Positions 15,276 through 24,254 of a stretch of 26,953 bases of DNA are shown here, piece by piece. The notes under the pieces were generated by a model, which ran no database searches, was not told the DNA's origin, and worked only from the letters and a program-made list of their open reading frames with translations. Both the position numbers and the translations under genes were made by a program. Positions within the stretch are counted from its first letter, which is position 1. The number at the start of each line of letters is the position of its first letter. Location of the stretch: assembly GCA_964472785.1 (NCBI GenBank), contig CAYYMH010000056.1, forward strand, positions 1-26,953, in the 5' to 3' direction. The stretch comes from CAYYMH01 sp964472785 (lineage in GTDB: Bacteria > Zhuqueibacterota > Zhuqueibacteria > Thermofontimicrobiales > Thermofontimicrobiaceae).

Positions 15276-16289
15276 TTATTTAGCAAAGAAATATATCTTT
15301 GTGTGCCATTTGCTGGTATCCGGTTCTGCAGTCGGGTCGGTGAGATATTCTTCGATAACCGGTTCTTTCTGCTCGAGTTCATTTTGTGAGAAGTAGTAAT
15401 CCAATGCCCAATAGGGACCGTAAATATCTTCGTAAGCGCCGAAATAATCAACGGTATACGCTGTTTGAGTCGGTACCGTAATTGTCACGACATCACCAGC
15501 ATTGACTTCACCCTTTATCGGAACGCTTGCTGCGACATCGGAAACTCCGGTAAGTTCATCCCACTCAAAATATAATGCAGCAGGCGGACCGGTCATTCGG
15601 GCGCCGATCTTCCGCATCGCCTGATCGATCTTGGGATAGGACTCAGCGAAAAAGTCCTGCAGATCGGGCATTGCCACTTCTTGCTGAATAGCAGCGTAAT
15701 TTCGAGAATCGAATTCCTCCTGATTAATTTCATAGGAATTCACTGCTTCAGCTTTTTGTTCGCTGATATCTTTCAGCATGTCCAATCCCCGCTCGAAATC
15801 TGCCCCCAGCATTTTATCCATATTCATAAATAGTAGCATGATGTTCCAGGGGAACGGTGTTTCACCGTGCATTCCCCAGAGAACTTGTGTACCGCTGTCT
15901 GTATCAGCAACCCGATTGTAACCTTCGGAAACGCTCTCCATCGGTTCGATAAAATGCATTTGATAGGTGATTTCCTCGTTTTCTTTTACACCAGTATTGA
16001 CCAGTTCTCCTTTACCGGTAATTTTAGGCTCGCCTTCCCATTTGTAAATCGCGCCTTCTTCCCCATCCGTGCCTTCGATGGTGACTTGCATTGTCGAATC
16101 CTTTTCTGCCCAGGGAGACCAGGCATGCCAGTTTCTCCAATATTGCATCTGGTCAAATACCAGTGGTTTCGGTGCATCAATCGTGATCGACCGTTCAACT
16201 GTGTAGTCCTTAGGCGCGACCAATCCTAAAATGACAATGATGACAATTAGAATTAAAATAATAATCCCGACAATTTTCAGTACTTTCAT
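15276..16289 (-). CDS. Membrane-anchored SRPBCC-GyrI-like protein
   Basis: A single hydrophobic helix (residues 7-25) anchors the protein. An SRPBCC/polyketide-cyclase-like fold follows (about 30-165: DYTVERSITIDAPKPLVFDQ, WSPWAEKD, GAIYKWEG). A C-terminal GyrI-like effector-binding domain occupies about 190-337 and ends in HTKIYFFAK. Both folds bind small hydrophobic or cationic molecules. The anchor suggests a ligand-binding role at the membrane, outer or inner face not decidable. No enzyme activity can be assigned. GGAGG precedes the ATG, and a sigma-70-like promoter lies upstream at 16348-16376. Confidence 0.8.
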   Translation of the reverse strand: MKVLKIVGIIILILIVIIVILGLVAPKDYTVERSITIDAPKPLVFDQMQYWRNWHAWSPWAEKDSTMQVTIEGTDGEEGAIYKWEGEPKITGKGELVNTGVKENEEITYQMHFIEPMESVSEGYNRVADTDSGTQVLWGMHGETPFPWNIMLLFMNMDKMLGADFERGLDMLKDISEQKAEAVNSYEINQEEFDSRNYAAIQQEVAMPDLQDFFAESYPKIDQAMRKIGARMTGPPAALYFEWDELTGVSDVAASVPIKGEVNAGDVVTITVPTQTAYTVDYFGAYEDIYGPYWALDYYFSQNELEQKEPVIEEYLTDPTAEPDTSKWHTKIYFFAK

Positions 16290-16347
16290 AGTGACCTCCG
16301 TTTTTTAAAAAATCATGAAATGAGTGCATTGATTTAAAAACCATGTT

Positions 16348-16376
16348 AATTTACTGTTAAATAATGTAAATGTCAA
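16348..16376 (-). promoter_or_regulatory. Sigma-70-type promoter for the SRPBCC-GyrI gene
   Basis: The minus strand shows a perfect TTGACA -35 box (16376-16371), a 17-nt spacer, and TAAATT as -10 (16353-16348, four of six consensus bases). Transcription would begin near 16341, about 52 nt before the ATG. Confidence 0.55.
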
Positions 16377-16461
16377 GATAAATCCTCAATCAACCTTTGA
16401 TTCCGTTATCGTGTCATCCCAGAAATGAAATTTCAGAATTCTTAAATCGACGGTTGGCATT

Positions 16462-16566
16462 ATGAAACAAATTTATCAAAAAATTGTTAAAGCTGTTGTT
16501 AATAAAATCTTTATTCTATCAAATCCATTTCACCTACCAGATATTGAGAAAGCACTTTTATTATGA
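16462..16566 (+). CDS. Possible 34-residue leader peptide coupled to the YihY gene
   Basis: ATG 16462-16464 opens a 34-codon frame (MKQIYQKIVKAVVNKIFILS...) whose TGA overlaps the YihY ATG in an ATGA arrangement. The YihY start has only a weak binding site (GAGAAAG, 11 nt away), so coupling would make sense. The leader's own site is also weak. Nothing identifies the peptide, so it may be chance. Confidence 0.25.
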   Translation: MKQIYQKIVKAVVNKIFILSNPFHLPDIEKALLL

Positions 16567-17438
16567 AAAAATTCCTGTCTATATTTTGGAATATCATCAA
16601 AAAATCTTTCCGGGATTGGAAAAAGCACAAAGCCAATCTGTTAGCTGCTGCATTGGCATATTATACACTATTTTCACTTGCCCCTATTTTGCTTATCACA
16701 ATTTTCGTTGCCGGAACAATTATCGGCGAAGATACCGTCAAACATGAAATCATTCTCAAAATCAGAAACACGATCGGTTTTGACAGCGCAGAGGCAGTAA
16801 AGATTTTGATCGATCGCATCCGCCAGCCGATTCAGGGGATATTCACTTCAATCCTTGGCGCGCTGATTTTATTTTATGCATCGACCAATGTGTTTAACAA
16901 TTTAAAACGAGCGTTAAATCTGATCTGGGGCATTGAGATTAAAAATCGTCATTGGCTGTTGGAACAATTTTTTAACCGAATTTGGTCATTCGTGATGATT
17001 TTGATCCTCGGATTTCTGCTCATGGTTTCAGTTATATTTGATGCCGGACTTGTTAGTTTCGGAGACTTTGTTAATCAATACATCTCTAATAAAACATTGA
17101 TCTATTTCGGGCAGGCAATAAATTTCGTATTTGCCGTTGTTCTGGTAACGCTCATTTTTGCTGCAATTTTCAAAATTCTGCCGGACGCAAAAGTCGCCTG
17201 GCACGACGTTTGGCTCGGCGCTGTTTTAACATCTTTTCTATTTAACATTGGTAAATTTCTCATCGCGATTTATCTCGGAAATAGTCAGATCAACACCTTG
17301 TTCGGCGGCGCCAGTTCATTTATCGTTATTATGATCTGGGTGTACTATTCATCTCAGGTTTTACTGCTTGGCGCGGAGTTTACGCAACACTATGCCTATG
17401 AATGCGGATCGTATAGTCAAAACAAGCAGCAATGTTGA
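16563..17438 (+). CDS. YihY/BrkB family integral membrane protein
   Basis: The 291-residue protein has the family's typical sequence. An N-terminal FWNIIKKSFRDWKKHKANLL segment leads to AAALAYYTLFSLAPILLI, then a loop with the helix GIFTSILGALILFYASTNVF and NNLKRALNLIW. Later come helices around residues 135-265 and the closing IWVYYSSQVLLLGAEFTQHY. Six membrane segments fit. The family was once called RNase BN by mistake and is now regarded as a transporter or envelope factor of unknown substrate. It is divergent from the SRPBCC gene and about 120 bp upstream of the beta-mannosidase. Confidence 0.92.
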   Translation: MKKFLSIFWNIIKKSFRDWKKHKANLLAAALAYYTLFSLAPILLITIFVAGTIIGEDTVKHEIILKIRNTIGFDSAEAVKILIDRIRQPIQGIFTSILGALILFYASTNVFNNLKRALNLIWGIEIKNRHWLLEQFFNRIWSFVMILILGFLLMVSVIFDAGLVSFGDFVNQYISNKTLIYFGQAINFVFAVVLVTLIFAAIFKILPDAKVAWHDVWLGAVLTSFLFNIGKFLIAIYLGNSQINTLFGGASSFIVIMIWVYYSSQVLLLGAEFTQHYAYECGSYSQNKQQC

Positions 17439-17560
17439 CGTAATTTGGTGCAGTTCCGGTTCAGATTGTTGTCCTTCTCACACGCTAAAATATTAGATTT
17501 CGTTATTTTTAATAATATGGTTTAGGTTTGAAAAAAACATTGACCTCGAAAGGAAAATAC

Positions 17561-20071
17561 ATGGATAAAAATCAAAAGACTGATACTTTTGACCGCGTAA
17601 TTGATCTCACAGGTGAATGGACTTTTTATGAAAATCAAGCAGATAATCCAGAAAAATATCCGGCAAAGGTTCCCGGATGTGTTCATCAGGATTTAATGCA
17701 AAACACACTTATCCCGGATCCTTTTTACCGCGACAATGAGAAAAAAGTACAATGGGTAGGTGAACGCGACTGGTGCTTTGAGAGGGAATTTAAAATCAAT
17801 GATACTCAATTAAATAATAGTAGTTTTACCCTGATCTGTGAGGGTTTGGACACTTATGCCAAAATTTATTTAAACAGACACGAAGTCGGCGCCACCGAAA
17901 ATATGTTTCGCCGCTACGATTTTCCTGTTCAACATCTTCTCAAACCGGGAACCAATAAAATTCAAATTTTCTTTACGTCACCGTTCAAAAAAGTGGCGGA
18001 ACAAGTCCCTGCAACGAAGCGGACCTTGCCCAGCGCCAATGAACCTGATTTACCTACTGCACCATACGTGCGAAAAGCACCCTATCACTTTGGCTGGGAC
18101 TGGGGACCGCGATTAGTCACAATGGGCATCTGGAAATCGATCTATTTGGAAGATCAACAATTTACAAAAATAAACCAGCTTCATGTTCACCAATCTTTCA
18201 AAAAACAAAAAAAGGAAATCACCCAAGTAGTTCTGGATATTCGCTGTGAAATAAAACATCCTCCAAACTGCGTCCAAAATCTGACTGCTGAAATTGTTTT
18301 AACCCAAAAGGAAAATCAAATCTCCCGAACTGAATATTCACTTTCAGCAGCAGAGACTGAACTCACCACCTCGATAAAAATTGATCAACCGGGGCTGTGG
18401 TGGCCTAACGGTTACGGGAAGCAATCTTTTTACACCGTTACAATAAAACTTTTTCAGGACGAATTAGCTATCGATCGAGTCACCAAACGAGTCGGAATCC
18501 GCGAACTTATTTTAAACCAAAAAGAGGACAAATGGGGGCATGCGTTCGAATTTATTGTCAACGGCGTGCCGATCTTTATCAAAGGCGCCAATTGGATTCC
18601 TGTGGACAATTTTTTACCGCGAATAACGCGGGAACGCTACGAACAACTGATTCGTTCCTCGGCTCAAGCCAACATGAACATGCTCCGCGTCTGGGGCGGC
18701 GGAATTTACGAAGCCGATGCATTCTATGATTTGTGCGATGAATACGGTATGTTAATCTGGCAGGATTTTATGTTTTCCTGCGCTCAATATCCGGTGGATG
18801 AACCATTTCTGGAGAATGTGCGCGAAGAAATGAAGCAGGCAATTCTTCGGCTGAAGCATCATCCCTGTCTCGCGCTCTGGTGCGGAAACAATGAAATCGA
18901 ATGGGGTTGGGAGAGTAAACTACCGCCGCAGTTGTTCAAAGATTATCTTAAATTGTTTTATCAGGAAATCCCGGACTTGGTGAAACAATACGATCCGGAC
19001 ACAAACTACTGGTCAAGTTCACCTGCGGGCACAAATCTGATGGACGCTAACGATCAAAACTCCGGCGACATGCACTGCTGGGACGTGTGGCATGGTCACA
19101 AACCCTTTACCTATTTTAAAGAAATTCACCCGCGGTTTTTGAGCGAATTCGGTTTTCAGTCGTTTCCGTTAATCAATTATATCAACAAATTTACAAAACC
19201 GGAAGAGCAAAATATCTCGCATCCGGTGATGGAGGTTCATCAAAAATGCGTTGGCGGTAATAAAAATATTGTGCAATACATGCTGGATCATTACCGGATG
19301 CCAAAGGATTTCGAATCGTTTGTCTGGATCAGCCAACTGCTTCAGGCAGAGGGGATCAAAGTGGGCGTTGAACACATCCGCAGTATCCGTCCGCGCTGCA
19401 TGGGTAGCTTGTACTGGCAATTGAATGACTGCTGGCCTGTGGCTTCCTGGGCGAGCATTGATTATGAAGGAACCTGGAAGGCACTGAACTATTACGCGAA
19501 ACGGTTTTATGCGCCCGTGCTGATTTATCCCAATCAGGCGAAAAATCGAATCGAATTAAATGTCATTTCGGATCGCAAACAATCTTTCAAAGGTCAAGTG
19601 AATTGGCAGATTATGGATTTGGAAGGAAATACACTTGAATCACAGCAACACGAAAACGTTGAAGTCGTGCCGCTGAGCTCCACTTTCATCGAGACCATTG
19701 ATCTGCTTCAATTATCAGCTAAACTGAATAAACTTTCTCATTTTTTCCATTGCTGGATCAATGATGGTGATAATTTACTTTCATCCAATATTGTCCATTT
19801 CGTTCCGTTAAAACAGATCGAGTTACCGGAACCGAAAATTGAAATTAATTGGCAAGAACAAGAAGATCATTTTTTGATCAAATTGAAAAGTGATGTATTG
19901 GTAAAACATACCTATTTAGAATTGGAGGGAATTGAGCAACGATTCTCGGACAATTTTTTTGATATGATTCCGAACCAGGAAAAAGTGGTTGAAGTGACAA
20001 AACCTACAAGGCATTCAATGGAGAATTTAAACTCGCTGTTGAAAATTACGCATTTGGGTTTGACGTATTGA
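17561..20071 (+). CDS. Glycoside hydrolase family 2 beta-mannosidase
   Basis: The enzyme removes terminal beta-1,4-mannose from manno-oligosaccharides or N-glycan cores. It begins with the sugar-binding jelly roll (LTGEWTFYENQ, KVPGCVHQDLM), continues through an Ig-like domain, and has a TIM barrel with acid/base Glu445 in WCGNNEIEWGW and nucleophile Glu529 in FLSEFGFQSFP. NMLRVWGGGIYE and GSLYWQLNDCWPVASW are further GH2 mannosidase marks. At 836 residues it is full length. ATG 17561 has AAAGGA 8 nt upstream; the TTG 33 nt earlier is less likely. No signal peptide is present, so it is cytoplasmic and needs imported oligosaccharide. Confidence 0.94.
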   Translation: MDKNQKTDTFDRVIDLTGEWTFYENQADNPEKYPAKVPGCVHQDLMQNTLIPDPFYRDNEKKVQWVGERDWCFEREFKINDTQLNNSSFTLICEGLDTYAKIYLNRHEVGATENMFRRYDFPVQHLLKPGTNKIQIFFTSPFKKVAEQVPATKRTLPSANEPDLPTAPYVRKAPYHFGWDWGPRLVTMGIWKSIYLEDQQFTKINQLHVHQSFKKQKKEITQVVLDIRCEIKHPPNCVQNLTAEIVLTQKENQISRTEYSLSAAETELTTSIKIDQPGLWWPNGYGKQSFYTVTIKLFQDELAIDRVTKRVGIRELILNQKEDKWGHAFEFIVNGVPIFIKGANWIPVDNFLPRITRERYEQLIRSSAQANMNMLRVWGGGIYEADAFYDLCDEYGMLIWQDFMFSCAQYPVDEPFLENVREEMKQAILRLKHHPCLALWCGNNEIEWGWESKLPPQLFKDYLKLFYQEIPDLVKQYDPDTNYWSSSPAGTNLMDANDQNSGDMHCWDVWHGHKPFTYFKEIHPRFLSEFGFQSFPLINYINKFTKPEEQNISHPVMEVHQKCVGGNKNIVQYMLDHYRMPKDFESFVWISQLLQAEGIKVGVEHIRSIRPRCMGSLYWQLNDCWPVASWASIDYEGTWKALNYYAKRFYAPVLIYPNQAKNRIELNVISDRKQSFKGQVNWQIMDLEGNTLESQQHENVEVVPLSSTFIETIDLLQLSAKLNKLSHFFHCWINDGDNLLSSNIVHFVPLKQIELPEPKIEINWQEQEDHFLIKLKSDVLVKHTYLELEGIEQRFSDNFFDMIPNQEKVVEVTKPTRHSMENLNSLLKITHLGLTY

Positions 20072-20151
20072 CTTAGACCTAATATATTCATGTGAAGGAC
20101 AATTGTTTCTTTTTAATCTTTTTAAAATTACAACAGTGAATGTATTAAAAC

Positions 20152-20216
20152 AAAGATCACAAAGCTTAAATATCAAATATTTAAAACCTTGTGATCTTCG
20201 TGAACTTCGTGGTAAA
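20152..20216. repeat. Inverted repeat between convergent genes
   Basis: AAGATCACAAAG (20153-20164) faces CTTGTGATCTT (20188-20198), with AT-rich inner pairing AAATAT/ATATTT. The right flank TCGTGAACTTCGTGGT belongs to a common 'CCACGAAG' repeat class. It lies between the convergent beta-mannosidase and Memo-AMMECR1 genes and might also end transcription from either side, although no T-run follows. Confidence 0.45.
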
Positions 20217-20252
20217 ACAATATTTTTAAAGTCGAGTTAACTTAAATCGCCA

Positions 20253-21764
20253 TCACTCTTCATGAAACACCTCAGCAGAAAATATCCTGATCGTCGTGTC
20301 TTCTTTTTTCCATGAATCTCGCGGCAAACCGGCTTTTTGGCAGGTATGTTCCAAAAACGTCTCCCGATCCCAGCCGTACTCCGTGGCAACTTGCGGGAGC
20401 AGAAGACCACTGTTCATCCCCCGCTCGATAATAATGCCATGTTTCCCAACCTCGATCTCCTCGACATTCTCGATTTCTTTAATCGGACTTAACACTGAAA
20501 TCTCAATTTCCAGATCATCGAATTCGTCCTTGACCAGCGGCGGAAACCGCGGATCACGGAACGCGGCTGCCTGCGCCATGTCGATGATAGTCTCTTCCAG
20601 CGGCTTGAATGCTTTGACGTATCCGATACAACCGCGCAGCATATTATTTTTATTTAATGTCACAAAAGCGCCGCGCTTTTCTTTAAACACCGGAAATTTA
20701 TATTGCGGTTCAGGTGGTTTTTTATCATCCAGCACCAAACGTATCGTTTTGCGCGCTAACTCCAGTAATGCTTTCTTCTCTTCATTTTTAAGACCGCTTT
20801 CCGAATCAGATTTTTTTTCAGTTTCTTTTTCGGAATTTTTGTAAACTGCCACAGCTCCATAGCCGACAACATAACCGCCGCGGGATCCGGTGACATCGTT
20901 CGAGTTTGTCTGAAAAATAATCTCCGCTTTATTGGCACCCATTTTCATCGCGACCATTTCTGCCACAACGATACCACCTGCACCACAGGCCATCAATTCC
21001 TGTTTTTGAAATCCCGCGCACAATTTTTCCGGTTCCAGTTCAGTCACTAATTTGAGGGTTTTATTGTCGATAGTTTTGCATTCCTTATAAGAATGCCCAT
21101 GATATAAATCACTGCTGGCAACTATCAGCACATTTTTATCCTTGACTGCACTATAGATTGCATTGGCGAGCTTCTGACAATTTTCCCACGAATAGTCCCA
21201 CAACACAATGGGGACAATTTTTAAATCGGGTAGAGCAACCTGCAGAAACGGCAATTGAATTTCCAGTGAGTGTTCGTCGCGATGCCCTTCCATAGTAAAT
21301 CGAACCGTCTCGTCATAATCGATGATCGCATCGGCGATTTGTTTCTCGACCGGCACCACGCCCAACGGTGTTTCATAACCATCCTTGTTATAAACCGAAG
21401 CGCCATAAAACGCTTCATGGTGGCTGGGAGCAAGCACGATTACCGCGTCATATTGTTTGCCCATAATTTGTTTGTAGGCATGGGCTGCCGTAAGACCGGA
21501 ATAGGCGTAGCCCGCGTGGGGAGAAATTAACGCCAGAATTTCACCGTCGATGTCCGCTAATTTGGCGTTTTCCAGATAACGATTGATCTCCTGACGCAGC
21601 TTGTCCGGATTATCTGAGTACCAGCTTCCGGCGACCACTGCTTTTCGAATTTCTTGTTCATTCATAGCTTTTTTTTCAACCTCCTCATTCGGTTGAGCAT
21701 TGCAATTTAGCAGGAATAGAAAAGAAAATACACACATGAATACAATGATTTTTGAACGCTCCAT
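20253..21764 (-). CDS. AmmeMemoRadiSam proteins B and A fused, exported as a lipoprotein
   Basis: The protein starts with a hydrophobic signal and lipobox (FLLNC, Cys21). A Memo domain follows at about 42-312 (AGSWYSDNPDKL, SPHAGYAYSGL, LAPSHHEAFYG, ASSDLYHGH, MACGAGG); its His and Cys residues correspond to the metal-binding site described for Memo1. An AMMECR1 domain at about 330-503 has the signature MLRGCIGYV and AAFRDPRFPPL. Function in bacteria is unknown; human Memo1 is an iron- and copper-binding redox protein. A Glu/Lys-rich linker joins the two. AGAGGA precedes the ATG. It is the last gene of a three-gene operon, 18 bp after the radical SAM gene. Confidence 0.9.
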   Translation of the reverse strand: MERSKIIVFMCVFSFLFLLNCNAQPNEEVEKKAMNEQEIRKAVVAGSWYSDNPDKLRQEINRYLENAKLADIDGEILALISPHAGYAYSGLTAAHAYKQIMGKQYDAVIVLAPSHHEAFYGASVYNKDGYETPLGVVPVEKQIADAIIDYDETVRFTMEGHRDEHSLEIQLPFLQVALPDLKIVPIVLWDYSWENCQKLANAIYSAVKDKNVLIVASSDLYHGHSYKECKTIDNKTLKLVTELEPEKLCAGFQKQELMACGAGGIVVAEMVAMKMGANKAEIIFQTNSNDVTGSRGGYVVGYGAVAVYKNSEKETEKKSDSESGLKNEEKKALLELARKTIRLVLDDKKPPEPQYKFPVFKEKRGAFVTLNKNNMLRGCIGYVKAFKPLEETIIDMAQAAAFRDPRFPPLVKDEFDDLEIEISVLSPIKEIENVEEIEVGKHGIIIERGMNSGLLLPQVATEYGWDRETFLEHTCQKAGLPRDSWKKEDTTIRIFSAEVFHEE

Positions 21765-21782
21765 TTTTATTCCTCTGATAGT

Positions 21783-22928
21783 TTAGTGCCAGACCCCCGG
21801 TATTTTTTGACCACAATTTTTACATTTTCCGCCTTTGTCGATATTCATTTGCAAAATTTGATAGCCGATTCTTTTAATCGCGACTTGCTGGCAGCTTGGA
21901 CAGAACGTACTTTCGCCTTCATGCCCGGGAACATTACCCACATAAGCATAATTCAATCCAGCTTCCATTGCGATTTCCCGGGCTGTGACAAGCGTGGTAA
22001 CCGGTGTGGGCGGCAAATTTTTCAACCGATACACCGGATAAAATCTCGAAAAATGGATCGGGATGTCCGGCCCGAGTTCCTTCACGATCCAGCGGCACAT
22101 TTGTTTTAACTCGTTGGGATCATCGTTGAGTGTCGGAATAATCAGATAAACGATCTCGGTCCACATGTTTTCCTGTTTCAGTAGCAGCAGTGTATCCAGC
22201 ACCGGCTGCAAATGGCCGGCGACCATGTCCCGGTAAAAATTTTCCGTGTATGCTTTCAAATCAATTTTCACGCCATCCAAAACCTGACACAACTCCCGCA
22301 TCGGTTCCTTTTGAATGTAACCATTACTGATCATCACGCTGCGCACGCCTTTGTCCTGCCCTGCTGCTGCGCAATCGTACATGTACTCATAAAACACCAC
22401 CGGTTCGTTATACGTGTAAGCAATGGATTTACATTCATTGCGTTGAGCATAATTGGCTATATCCCGGGGCGTCAAATCATAACTGTTGATCTGATCAGGG
22501 CGCGCCTGCGAAATTTGCCAGTTTTGACAGAATTTACAGAGCACATTGCAACCAGCAGTGGCAATCGAAAATGCCAGTGATCCGGGTAGAAAATGGAAAA
22601 GCGGTTTCTTTTCAACCGGATCAACGTTCGCACTGCACGGACGGTTGTAAACTAAGGTTTGATAAGTCCCGCCGCGATTTTCCCGCACGCCGCAATAGCC
22701 GGTTTCCAGATCATCGATTTCACACTCCCGGGGACAGAGCACGCATTTAATTTTCCGATGGGGCAGCTTTTCGTAATACCGTGCTTCCCGCATATACTTG
22801 CTGTCATCTCGCAGGGAACCGGCAAATGCGTTTCCTTGCCCGATAGCAGGAAGCAAACAGGTTCCGCAAGCGGCTTGCGTGGATTTTGATAAAAATGTTC
22901 GTCTTGAAATATCTTTCTTAAAAATCAT
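21783..22928 (-). CDS. AmmeMemoRadiSam system radical SAM enzyme with Tat signal
   Basis: The radical SAM cluster motif CNVLCKFC (Cys127, 131, 134) follows an N-terminal Cys-rich segment (Cys62, 65, 69, 79: CVLCPREC and GYCGVRENRGG) shared with pyruvate-formate-lyase-activase-like members of this system. The C-terminus carries a ribbon with CPSC and CKNC. The first 37 residues contain SRRTFLSK, a twin-arginine motif, then a modest hydrophobic stretch ending near AFAG. The enzyme is therefore predicted to fold with its Fe-S cluster in the cytoplasm and then cross the membrane. It starts 3 bp after the DUF362 stop, with AGGTG upstream. Substrate unknown. Confidence 0.9.
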   Translation of the reverse strand: MIFKKDISRRTFLSKSTQAACGTCLLPAIGQGNAFAGSLRDDSKYMREARYYEKLPHRKIKCVLCPRECEIDDLETGYCGVRENRGGTYQTLVYNRPCSANVDPVEKKPLFHFLPGSLAFSIATAGCNVLCKFCQNWQISQARPDQINSYDLTPRDIANYAQRNECKSIAYTYNEPVVFYEYMYDCAAAGQDKGVRSVMISNGYIQKEPMRELCQVLDGVKIDLKAYTENFYRDMVAGHLQPVLDTLLLLKQENMWTEIVYLIIPTLNDDPNELKQMCRWIVKELGPDIPIHFSRFYPVYRLKNLPPTPVTTLVTAREIAMEAGLNYAYVGNVPGHEGESTFCPSCQQVAIKRIGYQILQMNIDKGGKCKNCGQKIPGVWH

Positions 22929-22931
22929 GTG

Positions 22932-23933
22932 TTACACCTGAATCAACTTAATTTTCTCCAAATCATTCACACCAAGTCGGTGATCTTCATCGGCAGCCGT
23001 GGCAATATATGTGGGTTCCCTGCCGGCTTCTTTAAGTGACGGCTTGCCAGATTCCTTTCGCTTTTTTTCGATAATATCCCAACCCACCGTATCCATCGCC
23101 ACCGGATCGAATCCCAGCATAACGCCATTTTCATGCCACGCCCATTGCGGCATGTACGGCGGCCCGCCTTCGTACTGGGCGGTGAGCAGGTCACTGACAA
23201 TCAACCGGTTTTTGGCGCGAATCGGTGACAGCATATTCACATCCGCGATAAATGGTTCCCCAAGATTGTCGTGATATTTATTGGGATTGTGAATAGCGCC
23301 GAAATAATTCTTCAGCGCATTGGTCATTCCGCAGATGCCGTGATCTTTTAAAATCGGCACATTAATAACGGCAGTACACTGATGAACTAATATGTTACTG
23401 AGTGAACTACCAACTTCGCCAAACTCATAAAGCTCACGGCTGTACCCCACCTGATCGTTTCCGTAGCATTTTAGTTTATTGCGGTTGGTTTGAATCTTGT
23501 ACCCGGCGCGTTCCAGATCGCGATTTGCCCTATCCCAAATGATGATATTTTTCTCCGGTACTCCTGCTGTTTTCAAACTTTCGATAATCGCTTCCACCAA
23601 CTCATAATGCGTCGAAATTCCGCGTCCTGCCAAACAATTGACTTTGATCCCAACCACATCTTCCGGTTTGAACAACTGCTTCCACCCTGTTTCAGCCTTC
23701 GACACTTGTAACAAATTTTCCATCGCCGAATCGAGCAGCTTTCCGATGTTGTCACTGATGAGCTGATCATTTTTATCCCGCACTGCGTCATTTTTGGCTA
23801 AAACAACCCTGGGTTCATCGGCATGCTGTCCGGTATTTTTTTGACCAGCGCGCGAACGGCAGCCGGGAACACCACTCACGTAAAATGCACCGGCAGCTTG
23901 TAACCAGGATTTTATAAATTTCCGTCTTTTCAT
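22932..23933 (-). CDS. DUF362 family protein with Tat-type lipoprotein signal
   Basis: The protein carries DUF362 marks: VVGIKVNCLAGRGISTHYEL, IIIWDRANRDLERAGY, INVPILKDHGICGMTNALKN and VAMDTVGWDIIEKKRKE. It lacks the C-terminal ferredoxin motifs that other members have. The N-terminus RRKFIKSW followed by a weak hydrophobic stretch and VPGC (Cys25) suggests Tat export with lipid attachment. DUF362 proteins are of unknown function, and some are linked to Fe-S or redox enzymes. It is the first gene of the operon with the radical SAM enzyme and Memo-AMMECR1. The binding site is weak. Confidence 0.85.
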   Translation of the reverse strand: MKRRKFIKSWLQAAGAFYVSGVPGCRSRAGQKNTGQHADEPRVVLAKNDAVRDKNDQLISDNIGKLLDSAMENLLQVSKAETGWKQLFKPEDVVGIKVNCLAGRGISTHYELVEAIIESLKTAGVPEKNIIIWDRANRDLERAGYKIQTNRNKLKCYGNDQVGYSRELYEFGEVGSSLSNILVHQCTAVINVPILKDHGICGMTNALKNYFGAIHNPNKYHDNLGEPFIADVNMLSPIRAKNRLIVSDLLTAQYEGGPPYMPQWAWHENGVMLGFDPVAMDTVGWDIIEKKRKESGKPSLKEAGREPTYIATAADEDHRLGVNDLEKIKLIQV

Positions 23934-24059
23934 AAATTGGTAGAAAAATATTTAATGAATACCCTTCCATTATGTGCTACTTATATTATATAAAATTTGT
24001 GGTAAACAATCAAGTGATTTTTATTTTTTGAAGAAACAAAAAAGGTGGTAAAAGATACT

Positions 24060-24097
24060 GGTTAACTGGTTAATTGGCTGATTCTTAAATTGGTTGG
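24060..24097. repeat. Degenerate GTTAATTGG-type simple repeat
   Basis: GGTTAACTGGTTAATTGGCT and a further AAATTGGTTGG form a short low-complexity run of GTTAATTGG words, also present at 26231-26295. It is non-coding and lies in the 320-bp gap between the DUF362 gene and the next terminator. Confidence 0.4.
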
Positions 24098-24177
24098 AAG
24101 TGAATGATTGTTTAATCAAGGATCGAGTTTTGCCGGATAAAGGGATATATTTTAAAAGAAAATGGATCCTCATAGTA

Positions 24178-24218
24178 TCAAAAAATGCCAATGTCCGTCA
24201 ATAGTGGATATTGGCATT
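24178..24218 (-). terminator. Rho-independent terminator of the sorting-domain hydrolase gene
   Basis: AATGCCAATGTCC (24184-24196) and GGATATTGGCATT (24206-24218) form a 13-position stem with one mismatch. On the minus strand the stem is followed by TTTTTT. It lies about 37 bp beyond the stop at 24255. Confidence 0.8.
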
Positions 24219-24254
24219 TCTGATTAGATATCATTTGTTTAAAATATTCTCTGT

